Below are positions 1 through 9,227 of a stretch of DNA of 63,115 nt, one piece after another; the first letter of the stretch is position 1; every line of letters begins with the position of its first letter. Origin of the DNA: Halomonas sp. 707D7. GTDB taxonomy: Bacteria > Pseudomonadota > Gammaproteobacteria > Pseudomonadales > Halomonadaceae. The notes beneath the pieces were generated by a model. It did no database searches and was not told the origin of the DNA. It saw nothing but the letters and a program-made list of their open reading frames with translations. Location of the stretch: assembly GCF_024158715.1 (NCBI RefSeq), contig NZ_JAMZBC010000002.1:1-63115 (forward strand), in the 5' to 3' direction. The position numbers were made by a program, and so were the translations under genes.

Positions 1-2
1 CC

Positions 3-2408
3 CAGGACGCGGCGCTGCGCAGCGTGCGCGACCGAGCGGACATTTTCGAGTCCGGCGGCAACGTCATCCGCCTGGGCCCGCGCCACCGCTTCAGCGTCAA
101 CCAGCAGCACCTGGACCTGACCCTGGTGCCGCGTGACGAGCGGCTCATGCTGCATCTCACCGGCACCCAGTATTTCGAGCCGCTCATCGACGAGCGCCTG
201 ACCGCGCTCTCCGACTACTGGAGCATGTCGCTGCCGTCGGAGAGCCGGCGCGTCTATCGCGCCGAGTACCTGGCCTACCGCTTCATGGAGACGTTGACCC
301 GGCCGGAGGCGGCACCGGTCAACGTCGAGGATGTCGATGCGCTTCAGCGCCAGATCGCCACCTTCGCCTCGCCCCGCTACCGCGAGGGCTACGAGAAGGG
401 CATCCACGACCACGACGCCGCGCTGATCGTGCGCACCCTGTGGCCGGCGCGCCAGAGCGCGGGGCTTCTGGGGTTCGGCCCGCTGCCCCGGGCGCTGGCC
501 ATGCTGTTCTGGGCGAACCTCAAGCAGGACGACGAGGCGGCCCGCAACCTGCGCGCCCGCTGCCTCTCGGCGGGGATCCTTTCGCGCATCATGCAGAGCG
601 AGGACCTGCTGACGGCGCTGATCGAGGAGATCGCCCCGGCGCTCGAGGCGTTCGTCCAGGGCCATAAGCTGCCCGGGACAGCGGGCCAGCAGGCCAGCGC
701 CGCGGAGTTTCTGGTGCGCCGGCTCGCCGAGGAGGGCGACGCCTTCCCGGTGACCCGCTACGCCGACGCCCTGGTGGAGAGCTTCACCACCACCATGCAG
801 CGCCAGGGCCACTACGGCCACTTCGAGGAGGCGCTGGCGGTGGTGCAAGGCCAGCCCGGCGCGCGCTGGACGATCACTTCCCACTGGCTCACCGCCCACG
901 CCCGCCAGGCGGGCCACGAGGACGCTCTGCACTTTCTGCCCGAAGCGATCGCCATGCTCAACACCGCCGGGCGGCTCGAGACCCGCGCCCAGAGTGTCGA
1001 GCTCGCCTTCACCGTGGAGGGGCTTCTTGGCCAGCACGAGCGCCTCGACCAGCAGCGGCTCGCGCTGTCGCTCGACGACTTCCAGGAGCGCCTGCGCCAC
1101 CACGAGCACGCGGTGATTCCCGCCTGGACGCGGCTGCAGGAGCGCCGCCAGACGATCCTCAACGAGCAGCGCGAGCGCCTGCGCCTCGAGGAGTACCTGC
1201 CCAAGCCGCTGAACTCCTTCGTGCGCAACAAGCTGATCACCGAGAGCTACCTGCCGATCATCGGCGACAACCTGGCCAAGCAGATGGGCACCGTGGGCGA
1301 TACGCGCCGCTCCGACAACAGCGGGCTGTTGATGATGATCTCGCCGCCGGGCTACGGCAAGACCACGCTGATGGAGTACGTCGCCAACCGCCTGGGACTG
1401 ATCTTCATGAAGATCAACTGCCCGAGCCTGGGGCACGACGTCACCTCGCTCGACCCGGAGGCGGCGACCCACTCCACCGCGCGCGCCGAGCTCATCAAGC
1501 TCAACCTGGCCTTCGAGATGGGCAACAACGTCATGCTCTACCTCGACGACATCCAGCACACCCACCCGGAGTTCTTGCAGAAGTTCATCTCGCTGTGTGA
1601 CGGCAGCCGGCGCATCGACGGCATCTGGAACGGGCGCACCAAGACCTACGACATGCGCGGCAAGCGCTTCTGCATCGCCATGGCGGGCAACCCCTACACG
1701 GAAAGCGGCGACGTCTTCAAGGTGCCGGACATGCTCGCCAACCGCGCCGACGTCTACAACCTGGGCGACGTGCTCAGCGGCATGGAGGAGGTGTTCGCGC
1801 TCTCCTACATCGAGAACTCGATGAGCGCCAACACCGTGCTGGCGCCGCTGGCCACCCGCGGGCTCGACGACTTCTACCGCTTCGTCGACCTGGCCCGGGG
1901 CCGCGAGGTGCCGAGCACCGACTTCGAGCACGACTACAGCGCAGCGGAGCGCGAGGAGATCCTCGCCGTGCTCAGGAACATGTTCAAGGTGCGCGAGGTG
2001 GTGTTGCGGGTCAACCAGCAGTACATCGCCTCCAGTGCCCAGGCCGACGAGTACCGCACGGAGCCGCCGTTTCGCCTGCAGGGGAGCTATCGCAACATGA
2101 ACCGCCTGGCGGAGAAGATCTCGCCCATTCTGAGCGACGACGAGCTCCAGGCGATCATCGACGACCACTACGTGGGCGAGGCCCAGCTTCTCACCCAGGG
2201 CGCCGAGGAGAACCTGCTCAAGCTCAAGGAGCTGCGCGGCACGCAAAGCGACGAGGAGAAGGCGCGCTGGGAAGCGATCAAGCGCGAGTTCAAGCGCCGC
2301 CAGCTCACCGGCGGCGACGAGGAGACCGGCGCGCTGGTGGTCCGCCAGCTGAGCCTGATCGCCGAAGGCATTGGCCAGTGGGGCAAGGCGCGCCAGGATG
2401 AACGCTAA
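3..2408 (+). CDS. AAA+ 'DNA repair ATPase' family protein, 5' end outside window
   Basis: The frame is open from base 3 with no convincing start, so the N-terminal part lies outside the window; about 800 residues remain. A P-loop (SPPGYGKTT) is encoded near 1341-1370 and a Walker B-like VMLYLDDIQH near 1531-1560. An Arg/Glu-rich helical stretch at about 1080-1200 precedes the ATPase domain. The sequence resembles the large proteobacterial proteins annotated as DNA repair ATPase (DUF3686/AAA); that label is by family resemblance and the function is not established. From memory, such ATPases occur in other genomes near PspA/DUF2170/DUF2491 genes, which here lie about 57 kb away. The next gene, 63 bases downstream on the same strand, encodes a PAAR protein. 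Confidence 0.75.
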   Translation, partial: QDAALRSVRDRADIFESGGNVIRLGPRHRFSVNQQHLDLTLVPRDERLMLHLTGTQYFEPLIDERLTALSDYWSMSLPSESRRVYRAEYLAYRFMETLTRPEAAPVNVEDVDALQRQIATFASPRYREGYEKGIHDHDAALIVRTLWPARQSAGLLGFGPLPRALAMLFWANLKQDDEAARNLRARCLSAGILSRIMQSEDLLTALIEEIAPALEAFVQGHKLPGTAGQQASAAEFLVRRLAEEGDAFPVTRYADALVESFTTTMQRQGHYGHFEEALAVVQGQPGARWTITSHWLTAHARQAGHEDALHFLPEAIAMLNTAGRLETRAQSVELAFTVEGLLGQHERLDQQRLALSLDDFQERLRHHEHAVIPAWTRLQERRQTILNEQRERLRLEEYLPKPLNSFVRNKLITESYLPIIGDNLAKQMGTVGDTRRSDNSGLLMMISPPGYGKTTLMEYVANRLGLIFMKINCPSLGHDVTSLDPEAATHSTARAELIKLNLAFEMGNNVMLYLDDIQHTHPEFLQKFISLCDGSRRIDGIWNGRTKTYDMRGKRFCIAMAGNPYTESGDVFKVPDMLANRADVYNLGDVLSGMEEVFALSYIENSMSANTVLAPLATRGLDDFYRFVDLARGREVPSTDFEHDYSAAEREEILAVLRNMFKVREVVLRVNQQYIASSAQADEYRTEPPFRLQGSYRNMNRLAEKISPILSDDELQAIIDDHYVGEAQLLTQGAEENLLKLKELRGTQSDEEKARWEAIKREFKRRQLTGGDEETGALVVRQLSLIAEGIGQWGKARQDER

Positions 2409-2471
2409 GGCCGCCCTCGCCGGCGGGCCAGCGGCGACCGACGAAATGCATCGTTTTGAAGGAGTTCTCTC

Positions 2472-2750
2472 ATGAGTGGAAAGCCGGCAGCACGCGTCAC
2501 CGACGACACCGCCTGCCCGAAAACTGGGCACGGCACCAACCCGCTGGTCGAGGGCTCACCGGACGTGTTCCACGACGGGCTCAATGCCGCCCGCCTCGGC
2601 GACAGCTCCGCCTGCGGCAGCCCCATCGCCTCCGCGGTCTCCTCCACGGTGTTCATCAACGGCAAACCCGCCGCCGTGCTCGGCAGCGTCGGCGGCCACG
2701 GCAACACCATCGTCGAGGGCTCGGGTACGGTCTTCATCGGCGACGCCTGA
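2472..2750 (+). CDS. PAAR domain protein (type VI secretion spike tip)
   Basis: This 92-residue protein is a single PAAR domain. It has the Gly/Ala/Ser-rich beta pattern, an early D-D-T-A-C-P segment, and the repeated 'VFINGKPAA...GHGNTIVEGS' style typical of the family. PAAR proteins cap the VgrG spike of the type VI secretion system and bind a metal through His/Cys; the Cys and His needed are present. A GAAGGAG ribosome site lies 8 bases before the ATG. There is no VgrG, effector or other T6SS gene in the window, so it is an orphan tip here and any effector link is unproven. Confidence 0.9.
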   Translation: MSGKPAARVTDDTACPKTGHGTNPLVEGSPDVFHDGLNAARLGDSSACGSPIASAVSSTVFINGKPAAVLGSVGGHGNTIVEGSGTVFIGDA

Positions 2751-2785
2751 ACGCTTTTGCGCGAGCATCGGTGACAAGGCAGAGC

Positions 2786-2894
2786 TTCGCGGGTGCGCCT
2801 GCCGGCTTACCCGCGCTACGGTGCGTGCTTGATGTGTCACGAATTCGCGGGTATACCTGCCGGCTTACCCGCACTACGGTTCTTGCTCTGATGT
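2786..2894. repeat. Two diverged tandem copies of a REP-like palindromic unit
   Basis: Two copies of about 50 bases start at 2786 and 2844. Each has GCGGGT ... CTGCCGGCTTACCCGC, then CTACGGT and CTTG..TGATGT. The GCGGGT/ACCCGC arms can form a hairpin. A further GC-rich palindromic element (GTAGCGCGGCATAACGAGCG) follows to about 2950. The whole 2751-3014 gap between the PAAR gene and the convergent phzF-like gene holds no credible gene. It reads as a REP-type intergenic element that may act as a transcription or mRNA-decay boundary. Confidence 0.55.
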
Positions 2895-3014
2895 ATCCCT
2901 AGCCCCGTAGCGCGGCATAACGAGCGCAGCGAGGCATCCGCGACGGCGGCCTCAGCCGCCTTGGTAGTGGCATCCCATCAGCAGCGGCAGGTTGTTATGC
3001 CGGAGCATGGAGGG

Positions 3015-3857
3015 CTAATCGATCCGAAGTTCTCCCTTGCCGACCCAGACGGCGCGGCCACCGACGCGTACCCGGTCAGCCTCCATGGCGGTGTCGATCA
3101 CGCTGGGCCGGCCCATTTCCACGCCCTGGTGAAGGGCCCAGCGCCGCGCCGTTCCGGTGGTGGCAAGGTAGCCGCTCAGTGCCGCCGCCGCGCTGCCGGT
3201 GGCGGCATCCTCGCACACGCCGTGCTCGCGGGAGAACATGCGGGTGCGAAGCAGCGGCGGGGTATCGGTCACGTAGAGATAGACTTGCTCGACACCGGTT
3301 GGCGCCACGCGGGCCTTCCATTCGGCGGCCGAGAGGCTGACCGCCGCCAGCGCTGTCAGATCACGCAGCTCGATCAGATGAAAGGCCAGCCCGCAGGAAG
3401 AGATCACGGGCGTGCCGACGACCTGGTGCGCCTCGAGCCCCAGCAGCGCCGCGGCGGCGGGGCCGTCCAGCGCGCTCGGTTCTATCCGGGCGGGGCGCGC
3501 GGTGATGAAGCTGGCTCGGTCAGCGTCGAAAGTGATGGGCAGCGCGCCGACTGGCGGCACCAGCGTCAGCGTCTGCCTGCGATCGACCAGGCCGAGATCG
3601 GCCAGAAGCCAGGCGGTGCCCACGGTCGGGTGGCCGGCGAAATCGAGCTCTTCGACCGGCGTGAAGATGCGCATCGGGTAGCGATTCGCCGCGTCGGCGC
3701 GACCCAGGAAAACCGTTTCCGCCAGGTTGAGCTCCCGGGCGATCGCCTGGCACGTGGCGCTCTCGAACGCGTCGGCATCGAGAAACACGGCGAGCTGGTT
3801 GCCGGCGAAGCGGGTATCGGTGAAGACGTCGAGCAGGTGGTAGGTCGCGGTTTTCAT
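3015..3857 (-). CDS. PhzF family isomerase/epimerase-like protein
   Basis: The protein has the PhzF fold signature: N-terminal 'LLDVFTDTRFAGNQLAVF', the catalytic-Glu segment 'LAETVFL', 'TPVEELDFAGHPTVGTAWLL', and in the second half 'CEDAATGSAAAALSGYL'. Family members isomerise small metabolites (phenazine PhzF, diaminopimelate-epimerase-like fold), but the substrate here is unknown and no phenazine genes are nearby. I chose ATG at 3857 because AAGGA sits 6 bases upstream and the homologous N-terminus begins there; the frame is open further upstream. It lies 25 bases after the DUF1127 gene on the same strand and both are divergent from a MocR regulator that probably controls them. Confidence 0.85.
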   Translation of the reverse strand: MKTATYHLLDVFTDTRFAGNQLAVFLDADAFESATCQAIARELNLAETVFLGRADAANRYPMRIFTPVEELDFAGHPTVGTAWLLADLGLVDRRQTLTLVPPVGALPITFDADRASFITARPARIEPSALDGPAAAALLGLEAHQVVGTPVISSCGLAFHLIELRDLTALAAVSLSAAEWKARVAPTGVEQVYLYVTDTPPLLRTRMFSREHGVCEDAATGSAAAALSGYLATTGTARRWALHQGVEMGRPSVIDTAMEADRVRVGGRAVWVGKGELRID

Positions 3858-3882
3858 AAAAGATCCTTCGTAAAAGAGGGCG

Positions 3883-4041
3883 TCAGAAAAGGCGGCGGCT
3901 TTCGCGGCGAACCTGGGCGCGGCTGATGCCGACATCCCTCAAGAGGCGGTCGTCGAGGGTAGCGAGCTGGCGGCGGCTGCGGCGACGCTCGAGATAACGA
4001 TGCAAGCCGGCACGAAGTTGGTTGAGCGTGAAGCGGGGCAT
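3883..4041 (-). CDS. Small DUF1127 protein
   Basis: A 52-residue, Arg-rich protein. It ends with the DUF1127 pattern 'LDDRLLRDVGISRAQVRRES', in which the 'L.D.LL.DIGLSR' core is clear. The ATG at 4041 is preceded by GGAGGA 5 bases upstream; an upstream in-frame ATG at 4095 would add 18 residues without domain similarity. DUF1127 (YjiS-like) proteins are small and mostly uncharacterised, some linked to RNA turnover or phosphate stress. It is first in a likely two-gene unit with the phzF-like gene. Confidence 0.8.
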   Translation of the reverse strand: MPRFTLNQLRAGLHRYLERRRSRRQLATLDDRLLRDVGISRAQVRRESRRLF

Positions 4042-4093
4042 GGGGCGTCCTCCGGTAGGTGACGCTTCAAGGTTACTCAGTGGAACGGTCGCC

Positions 4094-4176
4094 ATACAGA
4101 TATAGAAATAACTGTTTTATCAATACAGATGGGGTATGTTGCAAGGCTGTAGGGTGGGTTTAGCCACTATCTGTAT
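4094..4176. promoter_or_regulatory. Operator-like repeats between DUF1127-phzF and the MocR gene
   Basis: The divergent intergenic region has ATACAGATA at 4094-4102, ATACAGAT at 4123-4130 (direct, 29 bases apart), and the inverted ATCTGTAT at 4169-4176. MocR/GntR regulators commonly bind direct plus inverted short repeats in their own divergent promoter region. Seen: three copies of an 8-base word in about 80 bases. Inferred: these are binding sites through which the MocR protein controls itself and the DUF1127-phzF unit. Confidence 0.6.
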
Positions 4177-4198
4177 GGTGACTGATGAGGAAGGCACC

Positions 4199-5650
4199 GT
4201 GACACGCTATGAATCCGTGGCCGCTGTATTGCGCGAGCGCATCGAGCATGGCCTTTACCGGCCGGGGGATCGCTTGCCGTCGATTCGCGCCGTGTGCCAG
4301 GAAATGAACGTGGGCATCTCGACCGCGCAGGAAGCGTATCGGCAACTCATGGACGCGGTGCTGATCGAATCACGCCCGAAATCCGGCTACTTCGTGCGGC
4401 CGGGCCACGCGCCTTCGGTGCTGCCCTCGGCGTCACGCCCGGCCCAGCGGCCGCTGGACGTCTCCCAGTGGGATCAGGTACTGGAGCTCATCGCCACCCG
4501 GCGCGACGACGACCGTCTGCAGCTGGGGCGCGGGGTGCCGAACCTCGAATGCGCCACGCTCAAGCCGCTGTCGAAGATCTTGGGCGGGCTGCATCGCCGT
4601 ACCGATCTCAATGGCTTCAACTACGACACGCTCATCGGCAGCCCCGAGCTTCGCCAGCAGATCGCCAAGCTGGCGGTGGCGTCCAACTGCCTGCTGCACC
4701 CGGACGACATCCTGATCACCACGGGCTGCCAGGAGGCGCTGGCCATCGCCCTGCGCATTCTGACCCAGCCCGGCGACGTGGTGGCAGTGGACTCCCCCAG
4801 CTTCTATGGCACCCTGCAGATCCTCAAGGCCAACGGCCTGAAGGCACTGGAGATTCCTACCGACCCGCAAACCGGTATCAGTCTCGAAGCGCTGGAGCTG
4901 GCGCTCGAGCAGTGGCCGATTCGCGCGATCCAAATCACGCCCACCTTCAACAACCCGCTGGGCTACACCCTGCCCGCCGAGCGCAAGCGCGCGCTCGTGC
5001 AGCTCGCCCAGCGCTTCGACGTAGCGATCATCGAGGACGATATCTACGGCGACCTGGCCTACTCCCAACCCCGCCCGCCGACCGTGAAATCCTTCGACGA
5101 CGATGGCCGGGTGCTGCTGTGCAGCGGCTTTTCCAAGACCCTGGGCCCCGGATTTCGAGTCGGTTGGCTGGCGCCGGGGCGCTACCGGGACCAGGCGCTG
5201 CACATGAAGTACGTCTCCACCGGCGCCTCGGCCACGCTGCCCCAGCGGGCGGTGGCGGAATTCATCGCCAAGGGCCATTTCGATCGCCACCTGCGCGCGG
5301 TCATCCGCCAGTACCAACGCCAGCGCGACGTGATGATTGGCTGGGTGCAGCGCTACTTCCCGCCCGGCACCGGCATCAGCTACCCCCAGGGCGGCTTTAT
5401 GCTCTGGGTGGAACTGCCCGCCGCCGTGGACTGCCTGCGCCTCAACGACCACCTGGCCGCGCACCGCCTCCACGTCGCCCCGGGAGCGCTATTCTCCGCC
5501 TCCGGCAAGTTTCGCCAGTGCTTGCGCTTGAACTACGCGTTCACACTTACGCCGGATATCGAAGATGCCGTGCGCCGGGTGGGTGAGGCAGCGGGAGCGA
5601 TGGTCGAGGAAGCCCTGCAGCCGCTCGAGGAGCGACGTATGACTCGGTAG
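4199..5650 (+). CDS. MocR-type regulator: GntR HTH plus aminotransferase-like domain
   Basis: The N-terminal winged helix (about residues 1-70) has the GntR pattern 'GLYRPGDRLPSIRAVCQEMNVG'. It is followed by a fold-type I PLP domain. 'NNPLGY', 'IIEDDIYGDLAY' and the PLP-lysine segment 'CSGFSKTLGPGFRVGWL' are visible. MocR proteins sense PLP or amino compounds and regulate, rather than catalyse. I prefer the GTG at 4199, which has GAGGAAGG 5 bases upstream; an ATG at 4175 would overlap the third operator copy. It is divergent from DUF1127-phzF. Confidence 0.85.
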   Translation: MTRYESVAAVLRERIEHGLYRPGDRLPSIRAVCQEMNVGISTAQEAYRQLMDAVLIESRPKSGYFVRPGHAPSVLPSASRPAQRPLDVSQWDQVLELIATRRDDDRLQLGRGVPNLECATLKPLSKILGGLHRRTDLNGFNYDTLIGSPELRQQIAKLAVASNCLLHPDDILITTGCQEALAIALRILTQPGDVVAVDSPSFYGTLQILKANGLKALEIPTDPQTGISLEALELALEQWPIRAIQITPTFNNPLGYTLPAERKRALVQLAQRFDVAIIEDDIYGDLAYSQPRPPTVKSFDDDGRVLLCSGFSKTLGPGFRVGWLAPGRYRDQALHMKYVSTGASATLPQRAVAEFIAKGHFDRHLRAVIRQYQRQRDVMIGWVQRYFPPGTGISYPQGGFMLWVELPAAVDCLRLNDHLAAHRLHVAPGALFSASGKFRQCLRLNYAFTLTPDIEDAVRRVGEAAGAMVEEALQPLEERRMTR

Positions 5651-5699
5651 ACACCACCGTGAATACGCAGCTATAACATCACGCTTGGTGGACTTTTAT

Positions 5700-5826
5700 A
5701 ACGATTCTGCAAGTAACTGATTTCATGGTTCTTTAATAATATGTTGTTGATCAAAAAGTAACCAGGAACGGTGGTGGCTTTTTTGTTGCCTGTTTTTGTC
5801 TTTTAGATCAATTGTCTATAATTAGA
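5700..5826 (+). promoter_or_regulatory. CRISPR leader A (AT-rich), rightward
   Basis: The AT-rich stretch after the MocR gene runs directly into the first repeat of array 1. Its repeat-proximal 26 bases match 21 of 26 with the reverse complement of leader B at 6401-6510; both end AATTAGA at the repeat. A TGATCAAAA word, partly like an IHF core, is present in both leaders but at different distances (about 78 and 67 bases), so IHF binding is only possible. This leader would drive pre-crRNA transcription rightward through eight spacers. The 50 bases before it hold nothing recognisable. Confidence 0.7.
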
Positions 5827-6400
5827 CCGTTCCCCGCAGGCGCGGGGATGAACCGCGCTGAAGGTGGCCGGCAATTACGACATGATGCCGTTCCCCGCAG
5901 GCGCGGGGATGAACCGTTTTACCTAGCGAATCGTAATATTCTATGGCCCGTTCCCCGCAGGGGCGGGGATGAACCGCACCCGCGTAGAGAAACCATTGCA
6001 TGGGAATGCCGTTCCCCGCAGGCGCGGGGATGAACCGGTTTGGTTGTTGAAACCGACCATTCGCACGCCCCGTTCCCCGCAGGCGCGGGGATGAACCGGT
6101 TTATTTTTCTACCAGATGATGTATTTATGCCCGTTCCCCGCAGGCGCGGGGATGAACCGCCGTTGTGCCCCATCACGATCGCGGTCGGGTACCGTTCCCC
6201 GCAGGCGCGGGGATGAACCGAACCGCTTCACCTCGCTACCCGGCCACACGTCCCGTTCCCCGCAGGCGCGGGGATGAACCGGGGCTGTACAGTGCCAGCG
6301 CGCTGACCAACCACCGTTCCCCGCAGGCGCGGGGAACGGCGCGTGCCGTAGGTGCTGATGTTCAAGCGCGGCGGTTCATCCCCGCAGGCGCGGGGAACGG
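5827..6400 (+). CRISPR. CRISPR array 1: eight rightward spacers plus one inverted unit
   Basis: Eight full 29-base repeats (starting 5827, 5888, 5948, 6009, 6070, 6131, 6192, 6253) begin CCGTTCCCCGC and end GGGGATGAACCG. Their core is CCCCGCAGGCGCGGGG; the third has one change (loop AGGG). Spacers are 32 bases (one of 31). The last eight bases ATGAACCG match the position of the type I-E crRNA 5' handle, so reading is rightward from leader A. At 6314 the pattern breaks: a hybrid repeat is followed by one spacer (6340-6371) and a repeat at 6372-6400 in the opposite orientation, which belongs to leader B. Spacer targets cannot be told from this window. Confidence 0.97.
6314..6339. repeat. Hybrid CRISPR repeat: left inversion junction
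   Basis: This 26-base unit reads CCGTT, then the 16-base core at 6319-6334, then AACGG. It is therefore a repeat 5' flank, core, and the reverse complement of a 5' flank, with no ATGAACCG handle. To its left all repeats point right; to its right the only repeat points left. It is the reciprocal of the hybrid at 17060-17091, which carries two 3' flanks and no 5' flank. Confidence 0.9.
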
Positions 6401-6510
6401 TCTAATTGTAGTCACTTGTTTTAAAAAAGAAAAATCGCCAATGGAAAATTCACCAGCGATTTTGATCATTTTTTATACAGCCACTTTTTGTTAAAGAGCT
6501 TTTAAAACAG
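6401..6510 (-). promoter_or_regulatory. CRISPR leader B, leftward, next to cas2
   Basis: This AT-rich 110-base gap lies between cas2 and the inverted repeat at 6372-6400. Read on the minus strand it ends in CTACAATTAGA directly at the repeat, the same arrangement as leader A. Its place immediately downstream of cas2 is the normal type I-E leader position. It serves only one spacer before reaching the hybrid repeat, after which its transcript would run antisense through the leader A array. Confidence 0.7.
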
Positions 6511-7729
<1,219 letters not shown>

Positions 7730-7732
7730 GGA

Positions 7733-8431
7733 TCACTCCGGCAAGCGGCGCAGCAGCAGTAGCCCACAGCCAAACGCCTTGGCGCGGCCAATACCCTGTT
7801 GAAGCGTTTGACCGAGCAGTGTGGGGTCGGTCACTTCCAGCAGGCCTTCGTAATCCACGCTGGAGTAGCGAATGGGCTGGCCGCCCTCCTTCTTGCCCAG
7901 CGCGTGCTGACGGTAAGCGCCCACTTCCGGCGTGACGGCCAGCGTGAAGCCGAAGTCTTCCGCGCGACTGTCGAGCCAGTGGCGTGCTGCGGCGTCCATC
8001 GCCGCGACGCAGGCTTGGCTCGTTCGCTCTCCTTTGGGAAAGGGATAGCGCGCGTCCATCAACACATCGGCGCGCCGGGAGCGCTGGCCCTGGCCCGCCG
8101 GTTTGGCAACGGTAGGGTTGGCACGCAGGCGAAACGCCAATCGATCACCCTTGGCGAGCTTCGGGGCAAACGGCTTGCACTGCACCTCGAAGCCTTTCAC
8201 GGGTTCGGGGGGCCGGTCGGACCCCATGTAGAAGCGGGGAAGCCCAGCGCTCTTGCCGTTGGCATCCTCTTCCATCTCCTGTCGAAAGATGAAGGGCCGC
8301 TCGCCCTTTGGCACACCGGGAAACAGCCGCCAGAGCAGTTGGTGGGCGGTATAGGCGCCGCCTTCCAGTACATCGAACAGCTCGGCGCGGGAGAGGTCGT
8401 TGAGATCCAGCCGGATACTTGAAAGATACAT
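7733..8431 (-). CDS. cas6e: crRNA endoribonuclease Cas6e (CasE/Cse3)
   Basis: The 232-residue protein begins 'MYLSSIRLDL' and has the family's early catalytic His in 'AYTAHQLLWRLFPG' (about residue 30). It ends with the glycine-rich 'GIGRAKAFGCGLLLLRR' RNA-binding loop. Cas6e cuts pre-crRNA at the base of the repeat hairpin, leaving an 8-base handle, here expected to be AUGAACCG. Its ATG overlaps the cas5e stop by one base (TGATG). The start codon lies inside the sequence matched by the self-targeting spacer at 17028-17059. Confidence 0.95.
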   Translation of the reverse strand: MYLSSIRLDLNDLSRAELFDVLEGGAYTAHQLLWRLFPGVPKGERPFIFRQEMEEDANGKSAGLPRFYMGSDRPPEPVKGFEVQCKPFAPKLAKGDRLAFRLRANPTVAKPAGQGQRSRRADVLMDARYPFPKGERTSQACVAAMDAAARHWLDSRAEDFGFTLAVTPEVGAYRQHALGKKEGGQPIRYSSVDYEGLLEVTDPTLLGQTLQQGIGRAKAFGCGLLLLRRLPE

Positions 8432-8456
8432 CAGCGTGCGCCCTCCCCTTTCTCGA
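8425..8456 (-). other. Protospacer in the cas5e/cas6e junction matched by the array's own spacer
   Basis: These 32 bases match the spacer at 17028-17059 at 31 of 32 positions; the only difference is at 8442 (C here, T in the spacer). The match covers the cas5e stop and the cas6e start. In crRNA orientation the protospacer is on the minus strand, with its seed end at 8456 and flanking bases GCA at 8459-8457. The mismatch is at position 15, outside the seed. GCA is not among the usual E. coli I-E interference PAMs (AAG, AGG, ATG, GAG), so cleavage may be weak or absent. Confidence 0.92.
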
Positions 8457-9216
8457 TGCGTCGATGCTCCAGACGCGGGCCGAACTGCCAGCGGCGACGG
8501 TGCAGCGGCTCGTCCCAGGCCTCGCTGGATTCACTCGAGGTGGCATCGCCGTCGAGTGCGTCGGCCTCGCCTTCCCAGGCGTAGAGCACTTCGTCGGGCA
8601 GACGCAGCAAGTCCTTGTCCTTTTTCTCGTTGCCCACCAGCGCCAGCCGGGTAGGCGTTGTTGGGTCCAGCGCGCTTTCAAAGCAGTGGTCCAGCGCCTG
8701 GCGCCAGTGGTCGGCCTCGACCAGGGTCGGCACCAGGGGGGCGGCGAGCGGGCACGCCTTACGGCCGAGATAGAGCGGGAAGCGGGGCTTTTCCAGCGCG
8801 CTTTTGAGTTCGGCAAGCGTCCAGCAAGCCTTGGCGGTCACGCGTACCGCCACGCTCCACAGGCCATCGCAACGGTAGTCCCGCGAGGAGAGAATGGTAT
8901 TGAGTGATGCCTTGGGCACCGACAGCTCCTCGCGACGCGAGCGATGAGTCACCTTCGATTGAGATGGCGGCACCTGCACGGTGTGATAATCGCGCATCAG
9001 AAGCCCGGGCGAGCGCTGCTTGACTGCGACTTGAAGGCCTTCGCGCAGTTGACGCTGGCCCTCATCGTCGTCGCGCCGGATGCCCAATGCCGCCCCGATC
9101 AGCCCGAGGATCGCGCTGCGGCCCGGGTACGTGGCCGTCGGCCGCGTTTCGCCGACCGCCGCTTCGCCCCAGCTCGCCATGGGCGCGTAGAGGCGAAAAA
9201 CCAGATGGTGTGGCAT
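8431..9216 (-). CDS. cas5e: Cascade subunit Cas5e (CasD)
   Basis: A 261-residue Cas5: the N-terminus 'LVFRLYAPMASWGEAAVGETRPT' is followed by 'YPGRSAILGLIGAALGI', both diagnostic of the family. Later 'RDYHTVQVP' and 'LSSRDYRCDGLWSVAV' fit CasD. Cas5e caps the 5' handle of the crRNA in Cascade. The acidic and Arg-rich C-terminal tail (about residues 215-261) is longer and less conserved. It starts 11 bases after cas7e and overlaps cas6e by one base. Confidence 0.95.
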   Translation of the reverse strand: MPHHLVFRLYAPMASWGEAAVGETRPTATYPGRSAILGLIGAALGIRRDDDEGQRQLREGLQVAVKQRSPGLLMRDYHTVQVPPSQSKVTHRSRREELSVPKASLNTILSSRDYRCDGLWSVAVRVTAKACWTLAELKSALEKPRFPLYLGRKACPLAAPLVPTLVEADHWRQALDHCFESALDPTTPTRLALVGNEKKDKDLLRLPDEVLYAWEGEADALDGDATSSESSEAWDEPLHRRRWQFGPRLEHRRIEKGEGAR

Positions 9217-9227
9217 ATCGCCTCCGC

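Noticed and set aside
2405-2902. Alternative frames over the PAAR gene of similar or greater length (110-148 codons)
   Set aside because: The 92-residue frame has the ribosome site and clear PAAR sequence; the others are GC-rich shadow frames.
5812-6494. Open reading frames through array 1 on both strands
   Set aside because: They are translations of CRISPR repeats and spacers (repeating P-A-G-A-G or P-R-R-R-G-D-E-P patterns), not genes.
6401-6510. Short CDS between array 1 and cas2
   Set aside because: AT-rich, no ribosome site, and it aligns with leader A at the repeat-proximal end; better called a leader.
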